Of a DNA stretch of 64,000 nt, positions 34,116 to 44,243 are shown one piece after another. The notes beneath the pieces are model-generated. The model ran no database searches, was not told the origin of the DNA, and was given only the letters and a program-made list of their open reading frames with translations. The stretch is from Corylus avellana (taxonomy: Eukaryota; Streptophyta; Magnoliopsida; Fagales; Betulaceae), in assembly GCF_901000735.1 (NCBI RefSeq), contig NC_081544.1:33803235-33867234 (forward strand), written 5' to 3'. The position numbers and the translations under genes were made by a program. Numbering within the stretch: the stretch's first letter is position 1; each line of letters begins with the position of its first letter.

Positions 34116-37100
34116 TGCACATCAGACTTTGACAATTGTCTGACTCTTGATAAATTTGGATAGTATGACTCATAAAATAACATGTGTCACTTTTCATGTG
34201 AGAAGCACATGTTTTTTAAATAGCATGTGAGAAGCACATACTTTTTAAATAAAATTTCTTTCAACTATATCATTACAATTAAAAAAAGCATGTGATTCTC
34301 ACATGTAAATGACATAAGTCATTTTTATAGAATAGATTTGAGGAATTTCCTCCAACCCAGTTTGAAGGAAAACTCAAACTCCGTCTTTTTTTTTTTTTTT
34401 TTTTTTTAATTTAAAAACGTTTGCAACCTCAGTTTGAAATTTTTTTGGGATTCATTTGTTTGGCTTTCTAACACTTCTCATTTAGGGGTGTCAACCCAGT
34501 CTCAATTCTGGTTATTGGCCAAAATTGGGAACCGGAACCGGGGTACCCAGTTTTTAAAATTTTTAAAACCGGAACCGAAACTAAGTACCCAGTTATACAA
34601 TAACCGGCCGGTTTCATTTTTTTAAAAAAAAAAAAAATTCATTTTGGACTTATTTTGGGTATTGGGCTTATTTGAGGTATTAGGTCTATTTTTGTGCTTA
34701 ATTTAACAATTTTTTACCCATTTTTAAAAAAACACAATTAGCATTTTGTTTCCCAATAAGTTGGGCTTTGTTGTGGTTGTTAAAAAAAAAAAACAAAAAA
34801 TCTAAAAAATCCCAAAAAAATCCTAAAAAATCTTTGTTTTTGGTATTTTGGTCTTAAAAAAACAAAAATTTAATGTTTAAAAATATCATAAAACTTCGTT
34901 GTTTAAAAATGCCCTTAAAATCCAATGTTTACAAATGCCATAAAAATTTAATGTTTTAAAATGCCCTAAAAAATTTAAAAAAATAATAAAAAATATTATT
35001 TTATATATATACCGGGTTACCCAGTTATATAGTTATGACCAGGTGCTAAAAATGGGAACCAGAACCGGATACCTAATTACTGAATTTTTCCAACAGATTT
35101 TCCAGTTACTAGTTTGTACTCCGTTTCCCGGTTGATACCCGATTTTTTTTTACACCCCTAGTAGTATATGGTCTGGGAAAGTTAATAAAGTACACGTACA
35201 CACTGAGGCACATTTTGTTAGCCTTGTTGTTGGTTTGTTTAAGTAAAATGAGCTTGTGATCAGGTCATCCCCTGATTATAAGGTGATTTGATTAGACGCC
35301 TTGGTGCTTGGCTTTTGTCTTTTCATTATTTGTTATTTTTGGAAGAGGGGTTGAGAAATTTGGGCATTTTCTAATTCTGATTAGTTCTTTGATCACACCC
35401 ACAGAGCATTTAAAAGAAAAGAAAAGAAAAAATTATGAGCAAGAATTCTGTCATGGAATAGTTTGATAAGTTTAGAAGACCAATTAAGAGTTTGATAAGT
35501 TTATGGGGAAAGCAAATTTAACAAATGGGGAAGATTTTAATTGCATAGTAAGGCTATGTAAATTTTTATTTAGTTCTGAAATAGACGAGTTTTTACTATT
35601 TAACAAATGGGGAAGGTTGTGATTTTTTACAGGTTAAAATTGACAGCTTGAAGGGGAAGAAGCTTTGGTTGTATTTTTCAGCATCATGGTGTGGCCATTG
35701 TCGCCATTTCACCCCGAGTTTAGTCGAGGTGTACAAAGAGCTCTCTACAAAAGGTGATTTTGAGATCATTTTCATCTCGGCTTACGAGGACGAGGAGTCG
35801 TTCAATGGGTACTTCTCCAAAATGCCATGGCTTGCGATTCCATTTTCTGATTCAGAGAAACGTGATCTCTTGAATGAGGAGTTCAAGGTTAGGGGGATAC
35901 CTACCCTTGTAATCATTGGTGAAGATGGGAAAGTTGTGAGTGACAGTGGAGTTGAGATCATTCGAGAGTATGGAGTTGAAGGCTACCCTTTTACAGAAGA
36001 AAGGATCAAAGAGCTGAAAGATCAAGAGGAAGCAGCCAGGAGGAATCAGTCGTTGACATCTCTCTTGGTCACCAGCTCACGCGACTTTGTAATTTCACCT
36101 AGTGGAAACAGGGTAACTTTCGAATTTCGATGGTGTTGCCTGTTATATAAAATATGTTATTCCTCTCCTCTAATCTCTGTATTTGTTCTTAATGTACAAG
36201 GTGCCTGTCTCTGAACTTGAAGGGAAGACAGTGGGTCTGTATTTCTCAGGTGGTGATTTTACTCCAATGCTTGTTGACGTTTATGAAAAATTGAAAGCAA
36301 AGGGAGAGGGCTTTGAGGTTGTGTTGATACCGCTTGATGATGAGGAGGAATCATTCAATCAAGGTTTCAGAAACATGCCTTGGTTTTCACTGCCCGTGAA
36401 GGACAAGGGCTGTGAGAAGCTGGCTCGATACTTTGAGCTCTCAACCCTCCCCACTGTGGTTATTGTTGGGCCGGATGGAAAGACTGTTCATTCCAATGTT
36501 GCTGAAGCCATCGTAGAACACGGTGTTCTGGCATACCCATTCACCCCAGAAAAGTTTGCAGAGCTTGCTGAGATAGAGAAGGCAAAACGGGAAGCTCAAA
36601 CGCTGGAGTCAATTTTGGTTTCAGGAGATCGAGATTTTGTCATTGGAAAAAATGGAGCCAAGGTAAAATCTATGATTTATTCAATGCTGCAAACTTTATG
36701 ATAGCATGTCCTATTCTATTCTATGTTCTCTGTCCCTTTGCATCTCCTTTTCTTCCTCATTTACCTGTTTCCTTTTTCAGATTCCAGTGTCGGATTTAGT
36801 GGGAAAGAACATCCTTATTTACTTCTCGGCACATTGGTGCCCGCCATGTCGCGCATTTCTTCCAAAACTTATCGAAGCATACCGTAAGATCAAGGCAAAG
36901 GTTGATGCATTTGAAGTGATTTTCATCTCTAGTGACAGGGACCAGGCGTCCTTTGATGAATTCTTTTCAGGAATGCCATGGCTAGCACTTCCCTTTGGTG
37001 ACTCAAGGAAGGCATCACTGAGTCGTACTTTTAAGGTCTCTGGCATCCCCATGCTTGTAGCCATTGGACCAAGTGGCAGGACCGTCACAAGAGAAGCCAG

Positions 37101-37437
37101 AGATCTCATCCCGAGTCATGGAGCCAATGCTTACCCTTTCAATGACGAGCGAGTGAAGGAGATCGAGGCAGAATTTGAGGAGATGGCAAAGGGGTGGCCT
37201 AAGAGGGTAAAACACCCACTCCATGAGGAGCATGAGCTTGTTCTCTCTCGCGGTAAGACCTTTGTATGTGACGGTTGCGATGAGCTGGGAAATGGCTGGT
37301 CCTATTACTGTGATGAGTGTGACTTTGATCTTCATCCCAAGTGTGCCTTGGAAGAAAACAAAGATGATTCTATGGGAGGAGGAGAAAATCCCAAAGAAGG
37401 GTGGGTTTGTGATGGGGAAGTCTGCTCCAAAGCTTGA
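32021..37437 (+). CDS. Nucleoredoxin, NRX1-type, tandem copy 2 (TE-inflated intron 1)
   Basis: Exons: 32021-32134, 35633-36112, 36201-36662, 36781-37437 (38, 160, 154 and 218 codons), giving 570 aa. The domain order is as in copy 1. Three differences matter. The first active site reads WCGHC, the form typical of protein disulfide isomerases, where copies 1, 3 and 4 have WCGPC. Domain 2 has lost six residues (VGLYFS directly joined to GGDFTP), which removes the only cysteine at the former active-site position. Intron 1 is 3,498 bp against 967 bp in copy 1, because of a foldback MITE, a caulimovirid-like relic and a hAT MITE. The third active site WCPPC and the zinc-module cysteines are intact. 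The frame is open throughout, so I call it a gene, but correct splicing of intron 1 is unproven. Confidence 0.85.
32152..32568. mobile_element. Foldback MITE in NRX copy 2 intron 1
   Basis: The left arm (AGAAAATTACAGTTCACCCC, then TTCAAAGTTGACACC) pairs with the right arm read in reverse (TGAAAATTATAGTTTACTC, then CAAAGTTGACAGCG). The interior carries GGGGTGGTCGTAGCCACCCC, the same kind of palindrome as in the 4259 element. It is inserted in a T-run, so the target duplication cannot be read. Absent from intron 1 of copies 1 and 3. Confidence 0.75.
33282..33660 (+). pseudogene. Endogenous caulimovirid-like movement-protein relic
   Basis: One frame, split by a TAA at 33501-33503, runs from 33282 to about 33660. 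Its second half contains HIGYVQV followed shortly by KPLTR, which matches the conserved core of the 30K-type movement protein of Caulimoviridae, in the usual spacing. The first half is Ser-rich and polar, as is common before that domain. The frame is cut off right after the core, at a TGGTATCAAAGCC word. No coat, protease, reverse transcriptase or RNase H part was seen, so this is a dead fragment. Endogenous pararetrovirus pieces are common in dicot genomes; a retrotransposon that carries such a domain is an alternative source. Confidence 0.6.
33638..33884. repeat. 233-bp segment bounded by two primer-binding-site-like words
   Basis: TTTGGTATCAAAGCC (ending 33650) and TTTGGTATCAGAGCC (ending 33883) are 233 bp apart. 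The second is an exact match to the tRNA-iMet primer-binding motif used by plant LTR elements and caulimovirids. The segment between is more GC-rich than its surroundings, as a retroelement leader would be. Confidence 0.5.
34483..35160. mobile_element. hAT-type MITE (TAGGGGTG family), intron 1 copy
   Basis: Begins TAGGGGTGTCAACCC and ends with TACACCCCTA, an inverted match. The interior is rich in ACCGG/CCGGTT and TACCCAGTT words and matches the element at 60414-61131. Its right end is exactly at the point where the host intron resumes. A target duplication is not visible, perhaps because of the neighbouring insertion. Confidence 0.7.
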
Positions 37438-37974
37438 CAGAGTCGCATGTGATACGAGTCACCCTTTTTTTCTCTTTCCATGAGTGATTGTGATATGAGT
37501 GTAAGCTTCCAAGGTTACCTTCTCCTTGAGGTATCTTTGGGGTATATAATATATTATAATATGGATTTAGGTGTGCTATTGTGTATTAATATAATAATAT
37601 GACGTTGTGGATGGACGTCAAGAGTCTTTGTGCCTTCTATGTTCTAACTTGTTGCTTTGCACCACAACCAATTCTTTCTCTAGCTAGGTCGTACATAGTT
37701 ATGGGACAAAAAACCAGAAGGGCTTAAAAGACGTTAACGCCATACATCCGACACCAATTTAAATTGAAGTCAAGAGAGAGTGAATACTTATAATCAATAT
37801 GTGCGATTTTAAATTAAATCGTAAAAAATATTGTTTGGAATTGCATTTTTAAAAAATTGACAAATTGAGATTTAAAAATGCAAATTTACATTTTCAAATT
37901 GTATGTAATTAGGTTTTCTTTAAAACGTAGAATTTTAAGGGTTAAATTGCGATTTTAAAGATCAAACTACGCTT

Positions 37975-38490
37975 TTTCCAAACACTCCAAACCCTTGGCC
38001 TCTCCGATTCCATCAAGCTCTCATCGCCACAAGCAGCCTTTATCGTCTCTAACGCATACCCTCCATCTTCAGCAACCTTGGATCCCTACATTTTTTCCGA
38101 TATCCTTCTTCTTCTACAATTCCTATGAGACTCGTTCACCGTTCATGGTTAAGGTATACCCCTACTTGGCTACTTTAGCTACGCAAATAATGGGAACTAT
38201 GTTTCTTTGGATTACACATTGTTTAAATCCTAGAACACGGTTGGAGATGGTCCGTTAGCGTATAGTAATCTCTTCAACGCGAGTGTTGACATGTTTGTGT
38301 ATGCAATGGAGCCTATGGAGAAGGCAGGGTTTGAGGGAGTGCCAATCGTGGTGATGGAGACAGGGTGGCCAACAAGCAGTGGCGAGGCAACGCAACGCAT
38401 GGTGAGAATGCGTTGGTGTATAACACAAATGTGGTTAGGTGGGCGGTAAACTACGTTGGGACACTGCGGAGGCTTGGGAGTGACTGAAAA
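37975..38490 (+). pseudogene. GH17 glucanase remnant C
   Basis: It matches remnant A from the SSTP-like N-terminal part to just after the catalytic motif: ATTCCTATGAGACTCGTTCA, TTCTTTGGATTACACATTG, GTGATGGAGACAGGGTGGCC. Several indels and stops disrupt the frame, and the ETGWPTS motif is still readable at DNA level. It ends at GAGGCTTGGGAGTGAC, where it joins the foldback segment. A decayed pseudogene. Confidence 0.75.
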
Positions 38491-38495
38491 TTTAC

Positions 38496-39020
38496 GTAAT
38501 TGATCATTTCACTAAAATTTCGTTAATTTTTTTACATTTGGACACTCTAAATTGCCATGTAATATCGTGTTACGTACTATGGCATACAGAGGCGGAGACA
38601 GAGTTTGGTATGGTATGGGCCAATAGGCAAAAAAAAGAAGAAAATTTACCTTATAAATATATATTTTTGTTACTTTATTTTTTTTTTCCTTGTGTTTGGG
38701 GGCTATGGCCTACACCGGCCACCCCCTAGCTCTGTCACTAATGGCATGTCATCATTTAAAGCACCCTTGTTAATTTTTTTCTTACGATGATGACGTGTCA
38801 TGTTGATGTAGCATTATGTGGCAAGTTAGAGTGTTCAGATACTAATTAGACATATTAATTGTGCCGTTAGGACATGTGTCAGCTTTTAATTGATTATTAC
38901 GTGACATGCACACCAAAAACCGAAGGAAATTCAGAGTAATCCATTTGATAAAGATTAAAAGTTTAGGAAGTAAAATGGACAAATTTTAAATATTAAAAAG
39001 GGATTTCTTAAAAAGTATTA
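38496..39020. mobile_element. Left-truncated foldback element, copy 3 block
   Basis: Homologous to 29255-29815. Shared phrases include ACATTTGGACACTCTAAATT and TGGCCTACACCGGCCACCC. The outer left arm is missing because of the junction with GH17 remnant C. Confidence 0.6.
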
Positions 39021-40098
39021 AGCAGGACCTCTAACACGTTTTTCCCGTTTAAAAATAAAGTAAAAATACTAAAGAAAGAAGAATGAAAATTACAAACAAG
39101 ATCAGAGAAATTACCGACCAACAAGGAAAGTAGTGGTACTTTATCCCAAAAACAAGTAATACATTGACCTCGGTTACAAAAAAAATATTCTATCGGCTTG
39201 CGCAAGCATTTAATATTCCCATGATATCATGTGCTTGGCTTTTCGAGAATGATATTTTCGTCTTTTTACTATTTTTGTTTTTTTCAAAGTCCGAAATCAA
39301 ACGACTTTTAGAAAGCAAACATTTTTGTCCCTTCAAAACATCTATCCAGTTTTTGTTTCAAGTTATTATTATTATTTTGCTATAATTGTCTTAGATTTGA
39401 TATGGTTCAGTAGATACTAGGTTGTGCATAACTCACACAAAGTTGATACCTCTTCTCTTTTGAGGCAAATCAAGTTACTGTAAAATCCCTTGAGCAAGCT
39501 TGGGAGAATGCCCTCATGTGGAAAATATATGGAAGGCCCTCCTAATGGACTTTTTAAAAGCAAATTTTGATGTTGTTACCAGGAAATCATTCTCTGTTAT
39601 CTCATCACTAGAGTGAATTTTCAATGATTCTTTATTAGATGAACTTACAATATTGAAATGATTGTAGACAACTCTAATTATAAATTAATTAGAGTTTTAA
39701 TTTATCACACATATATAATTAACACTTCTATGAATCGTCATGACATCTCAATTTGTTTAAACATTTTCTTAAATATGTTGATTTGGCGCATTTGCGTTCC
39801 GTTTTATGAATGAATGTTGTTACGTATACTATTAACTTTTATTATTAATTTTTTGTAGTGTAGAAGGACATTATTGTAATTGAAAGTTTGAGAAGATTTG
39901 TCAATTGAGTGAAAGTACGTGGTACGTGAACTTTCTTTAAAAATATATCTTGTCAATTTAATTAATTAATAACTAACTTATTAAGTATACACTTAATATT
40001 ATTTGGCCAATTGATTATAAAAATGCATCGCTTTATAAAAGAAAAATTATAGTAAAAATGTTATCCCGTAGGATCCGAGCATATACCAGCAGGTGTTG

Positions 40099-40104
40099 CA
40101 CGTG
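40099..40104. promoter_or_regulatory. Conserved G-box of NRX copy 3, displaced
   Basis: CACGTG in the same context as in copies 1 and 2 but 471 bp before the ATG instead of about 250 bp, because the solo LTR was inserted between them. Confidence 0.5.
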
Positions 40105-40190
40105 ACTCAACCAAAAGCAATGCAGAAAAGACAAAACTGCATTTGTACCGGTTTAAGCTTCTGCATAAAGCAATAGTCCCAATTGGTCGA

Positions 40191-40404
40191 TGTTAAGAAT
40201 ATTATTTACTTCTTTAAGAATTATTAGTCTGCTAAGTTTAACTTTTCTTAGTCTTTTGCCTCTTTATAAATAAAAGCATTTATATTCATTATCATAATCA
40301 ATATCAATACAATGTAGTTCACTATATGCTTCCGTTCTTCCTATTATTTTTTCGCTCTTTCATACCTCTCCATTATTCCAACATGCTATTAAACCATTCT
40401 AACA
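40191..40404 (+). mobile_element. Solo LTR, 214 bp, perfect 5-bp TSD, in the NRX copy 3 promoter
   Basis: Begins TGTTAAGAATATT and ends ATTCTAACA (inverted ends). The perfect target duplication GTCGA lies at 40186-40190 and 40405-40409. Copies 1 and 2 show the uninterrupted sequence CCCAATTGGTCAATGTGT. TATAAATA at 40265-40272 is a likely LTR TATA box in the same direction as the gene. The short length suggests a Copia-type or TRIM element. Its end is 165 bp from the copy 3 ATG. Confidence 0.9.
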
Positions 40405-40569
40405 GTCGATGTGTATCCAACTCTAGTAGTACCACAGAAGCTAAGCGGGATTTCTTGCCCACAAAGAAAGAAAACACTGGAAACTTTTGTGGTTCCCTAT
40501 GTGGCTATTTGAACCTTCCTCACGCTGAGCTCCTTGCGGAAAACTTTGACGAGCAGAGAAGAGAAAGAA

Positions 40570-40688
40570 ATGGCGGGTGGAGAACAAAGCATGACCCAGA
40601 TCAACGATGGGGATGCTCTTGACTTTCTTTCTCTCCTCTCTTCTTCGGGGAGGGACTTTCTTGTCCGCAACAACGGCGATCAGGTATT

Positions 40689-40728
<40 letters not shown>

Positions 40729-43700
40729 CTCGGGAGTATATGGTCTGGGAAAGTTAATAAAGTACACACACACTGAGACACTTTTTGTTAGCCTTATTAA
40801 TGTTGGTTTGTTTAAGGAAATTGAGCTTGTGAGGATTATAATTAAGGTGATCATTTGATCAGACGCCTTGGTGCTTGTTTTTTTTTTTTTTTTTTTTTTT
40901 TTTCGTTACTTGTTATTTTTGGAAAAGGGTTTGAGAAATTTTGGCTTTGTATATCATGTGACATGTATTATTATATGATATATCAAAACCAATGATGGAC
41001 TCTGTGGAGAATTTTACAGGTTAAAATTGATAGCTTGAAGGGGAAGAAGCTTTGGTTGTATTTTTCAGCATCATGGTGTGGCCCTTGTCGCCATTTCACC
41101 CCAAGTTTGGTCGAGGTGTACAAAGAACTCTCAACAAAAGGTGATTTTGAGATCATTTTCATCGCGGTTTACGAGGACGAGGAGTCGTTCAATGGGTACT
41201 TCTCCAAAATGCCATGGCTTGCGATTCCATTTTCTGATTCAGATAAACGTGATCTCTTGAATGAGGAGTTCAAGGTTTGGGGGATACCGACCCTTGTAAT
41301 CATTGGTGAAGATGGGAAAGTTGTGAGTGACAGTGGAGTTGAGATCATTCGAGAGTATGGAGTTGAAGGCTACCCTTTTACAGAAGAAAGGATCAAAGAG
41401 CTGAAAGATCAAGAGGAAGCAGCCAGGAGGAATCAGTCGTTGAGATCTCTCTTGGTCACCCGCTCACGCGACTTTGTAATTTCACCTAGTGGAAACAGGG
41501 TAACTTTCAAATTACGATGGTGTTGCCCGTGTTGGAGAGCAAACCATGGGAGTCGGATAAGAGTAAGTTAATATAAATATTAAGACACCACTTCTAGCTC
41601 AAAAGCCTAAGTTAATGGGCTTGGGTCAACTTAAGTATATTAACCACTCGTATTCTTTATACTTTCTCAATGTGGAATACAAACATCACAAATGCATGCA
41701 CAACAAATATCTAATCACTTGTGAGTTTTTTTTTCATATTGATCAAACTCTCCAACACACAAGAGTTTCATACGTGCTCGAAGAGAAACTACTCTTTTTA
41801 CCGGAATCAAACCAAATACGTTAAACCAAAAAACTCATAACAGTAGCAGCAGAAGCAAACCATGGGCTCTGATACTAATCGTTGGGGGAGAGAAACACCA
41901 AGGAAGTCAGACAAGAGTCAGTTAATATCAAGACCGACTCGATACATTTTAGGGCCTAAGGTGAAAAATTTTAGTGAGGCATTTTCCTTAAATTTAAGTA
42001 TTAACTAAATGATATTTATTTTAATATTATATTTTTATTTAAAAAGCATTTTTCTCGCTTTTTTAAATGCAAAATTACTTATTAAGGTTTTATATACAAG
42101 TTTTTCTAACATCTCTTTCTTTTTCTTTTTTTTTTTAATCACTAATTAGATATGAAATGATTTTAAGGATTTGAACAATTAGTTGTTGGAAAATAATAAA
42201 ACTGGAGAAAAAAAAAAAAAGAGAAAAATTTAAATTTGAACAAGAGACTTGAATAGAGAAATAGAGAGGGAAAAAAAAATAGAAACTTATAAATATGAGT
42301 TTATAATTGAATAAACTATTTAAAGACTTTCCATCTTCTTAACATTTAATTTTTTTAAGGTTGAAATCCAATCATAAATTCATATTTTGTGGATAAAAGC
42401 AACCTATGTCTCACGTTAGAGGAAAAAAAAAAAAAAAAAAACTCATATCTCATATGTAATGACTATCCAATTGCCCGTAGGAATTTGGTATCATAATTTA
42501 TTGTTGATTAGCTGTCATTGTAAATTATGAGGCGAATCTTTGGTTGCCCATTACAAGATCCAAAATATCTCTACATTCAACATGAAAATTTTATGTAAGA
42601 ATAACTTTGATATTAATATATTATTTGATTTTCATATTTAATGCTATCAATTATTGTAATACTTGTTTCAAGAATTGAATGTTGGCCATAAATTGGGGGC
42701 CTTGGGTGGCCGCCTAAGGCTCCAACTGGCCCCGATTAATATACATACTATGGCATAATTTCTAGCCCAAAAGCTTAAGCTAATATGCTTATGTCTACTT
42801 AATTACTTGTATTTTTTATATTTTCTCAATGTGAGATACAAACCACACAAGTACATGTACAATATTAGACAAAAAAAAAAAAGAAAAAAAAAAGTACATC
42901 TACAACAACCTATTATATAAAAATATTCGTGACCTTGAAATATGTTATTCGTCTCCCCTAATATATGTATTTGTTCTTAATGTAGAAGGTGTCTGTCTCT
43001 AAACTTGAAGGGAAGACAGTGGGTCTGTATTTCTCGTCGTTTGCATTCAAGTCATGTGATGATTTTACTCCAAAGCTTGTTGACGTTTATGAAAAATTGA
43101 AAGCAAAGGGAGAGCGGTTTGAGGTCGTGTTCATACCGCTTGATGATGATGAGGAATCATTCAATCAAGGTTTCAAAAGCATGCCTTGGTTTTCACTGCC
43201 CGTGAAGGACAAGGGCTGTGAGAAGCTGGCTCGATACTTTGAGTTGTCAACCCTCCCCACTGTGGTTATTATTGGGCCGGATGGAAAGACTGTTCATTCC
43301 AATGTTGCTGAAGCCATCGAAGAACACGGTGTTCTGGCATACCCATTCACCCCAGAAAAGTTTGCAGAGCTTGCTGAGATAGAGAAAGCAAAACAGGAAG
43401 CTCAAACGCTAAAGTCAATTTTAGTTTCAGGAGATCGAGATTTTGTCATTGGGAAAAATGGAGCCAAGGTAAAATCTATGATTTATTCAATGCTGCAAAC
43501 TTTATGATAGCATGTCGTATTCTATTCTATGTTCTCTGTCCCTTTGCATCTCCTTTTCTTCCTCATTTACCTGTCTCCTTTTTCAGATTCCAGTGTCGGA
43601 TTTAGTGGGAAAGAACATCCTTATTTACTTCTCGGCACATTGGTGCCCGCCATGTCGCGCATTTCTTCCAAAACTTATTGAAGCATACCATAAGATCAAG

Positions 43701-44243
43701 GCAAAGGATGATGCATTTGAAGTGATTTTCATCTCTAGTGACTGGGACCAGGCGTCCTTTGATGAATTCTTTAAAGGAATGCCATGGCTAGCACTTCCCT
43801 TTGGCGACTCAAGGAAGGCATCATTGAGTCGCACTTTTAAGGTCTCTGGCATCCCCATGCTTGTAGCCATTGGACCAAGTGGCAGGACCGTCACAACAGA
43901 AGCTAGAGATCTCATCATGAGTCATGGAGCCAATGCTTACCCTTTCACTGACGAGCGAATGAAGGAGATCGAGGCAGAAGTTGAGGAGATGGCAAAGGGG
44001 TGGCCTGAGAAGGTAAAAACCCCACTCCATGAGGAGCATGAGCTTGTTCTCTCTCGCCGTAAGACCTTTGTATGTGACGGTTGCGATGAGCCGGGAAATG
44101 GTTGGTCCTATTACTGTGATGAGTGTGACTTTGATCTTCATCCCAAGTGTGCCTTGGAAGAAAACAAAGATGATTCTATGGGAGGAGGAGAAAATCCCAA
44201 AGAAGGGTGGGTTTGTGATGGGGAAGTCTGCTCCAAAGCTTGA
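40570..44243 (+). CDS. Nucleoredoxin, NRX1-type, tandem copy 3
   Basis: Exons: 40570-40683, 41020-41499, 42989-43468, 43587-44243 (38, 160, 160 and 218 codons), giving 576 aa. Domain 1 has WCGPC, domain 2 has FKSCDDFTP without CxxC, domain 3 has WCPPC, and the C1-like zinc module is intact. Intron 2 is 1,489 bp against 88 bp in copies 1 and 2 because of a TRIM with a nested element. The promoter has a solo LTR and lacks the TATA box of copies 1 and 2 (CTATGTGGCTATTTG at that place). Substitutions unique to this copy include [17 protein letters not shown] and SSDWDQ; the first two are near the domain 1 core. The frame is open. Expression and splicing of this copy are the least certain of the four. 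Confidence 0.85.
41538..42930 (-). mobile_element. TRIM-like retroelement with nested insertion, NRX copy 3 intron 2
   Basis: Two direct repeats of an LTR-like sequence (left from 41538, right from about 41881) share AAGAGT(A/C)AGTTAATAT, TAGC(T/C)CAAAAGC and CTTTCTCAATGTG(G/A)-type phrases. Just left of the right repeat, GGGCTCTGATACTA (41861-41874) is the reverse complement of a near-perfect tRNA-iMet primer-binding site, so the element runs on the minus strand. It has almost no internal region, as in TRIMs. The right repeat is split by an ~800-bp insertion (about 41930-42737). The host intron resumes near 42935. Exact outer ends are approximate. Confidence 0.6.
41930..42737. mobile_element. 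Nested hAT-like element inside the TRIM
   Basis: Lies between two TTAATAT words that mark a 7-8 bp target duplication in the TRIM repeat. The left end reads AAGACCGACTCG...AGGGCCTAAGG and the right end, on the other strand, TCGGGGCCAGTTGGAGCCTTAGG; these resemble the GGCC-rich ends of plant hAT MITEs. The interior is AT-rich and non-coding. Confidence 0.45.

Larger units (their letters stand above)
32617..34482. mobile_element. Composite insertion in NRX copy 2 intron 1
   Basis: Copy 1 and copy 2 introns align up to TTCCATTTTCTC (32616) and again from GTATATGGTCTGGG (35162). Everything between is private to copy 2. This part holds AT-rich DNA, the viral relic at 33282-34020 and a (TA)n tract of about 70 bp (34044-34113). 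The word TTCTCATT occurs at both edges (32612-32619 and 34475-34482), which could be a target duplication or chance. Confidence 0.5.
37438..39180. other. NRX copy 2 downstream flank and copy 3 block start
   Basis: 37438-37975 is the 3' flank of copy 2, an abridged form of the copy 1 flank. GH17 remnant C (37975-38490) is fused without a gap to the interior of the foldback segment (38496-39020). No gene. Confidence 0.55.
39180..40569 (+). repeat. Upstream duplicated block of NRX copy 3
   Basis: Aligns with the block 2 stretch from about 29960 to 32020, without the 490-bp insertion of block 2, and with a 214-bp solo LTR of its own. Confidence 0.7.

Noticed and set aside
33925..34197. Minus-strand frame with a long Tyr/Ile run
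   Set aside because: Translation of the (TA)n tract.
32612..34482. TTCTCATT at both edges of the composite insertion as a true 8-bp TSD
   Set aside because: No matching inverted termini at those borders; eight AT-rich bases could match by chance. Kept only as a remark.
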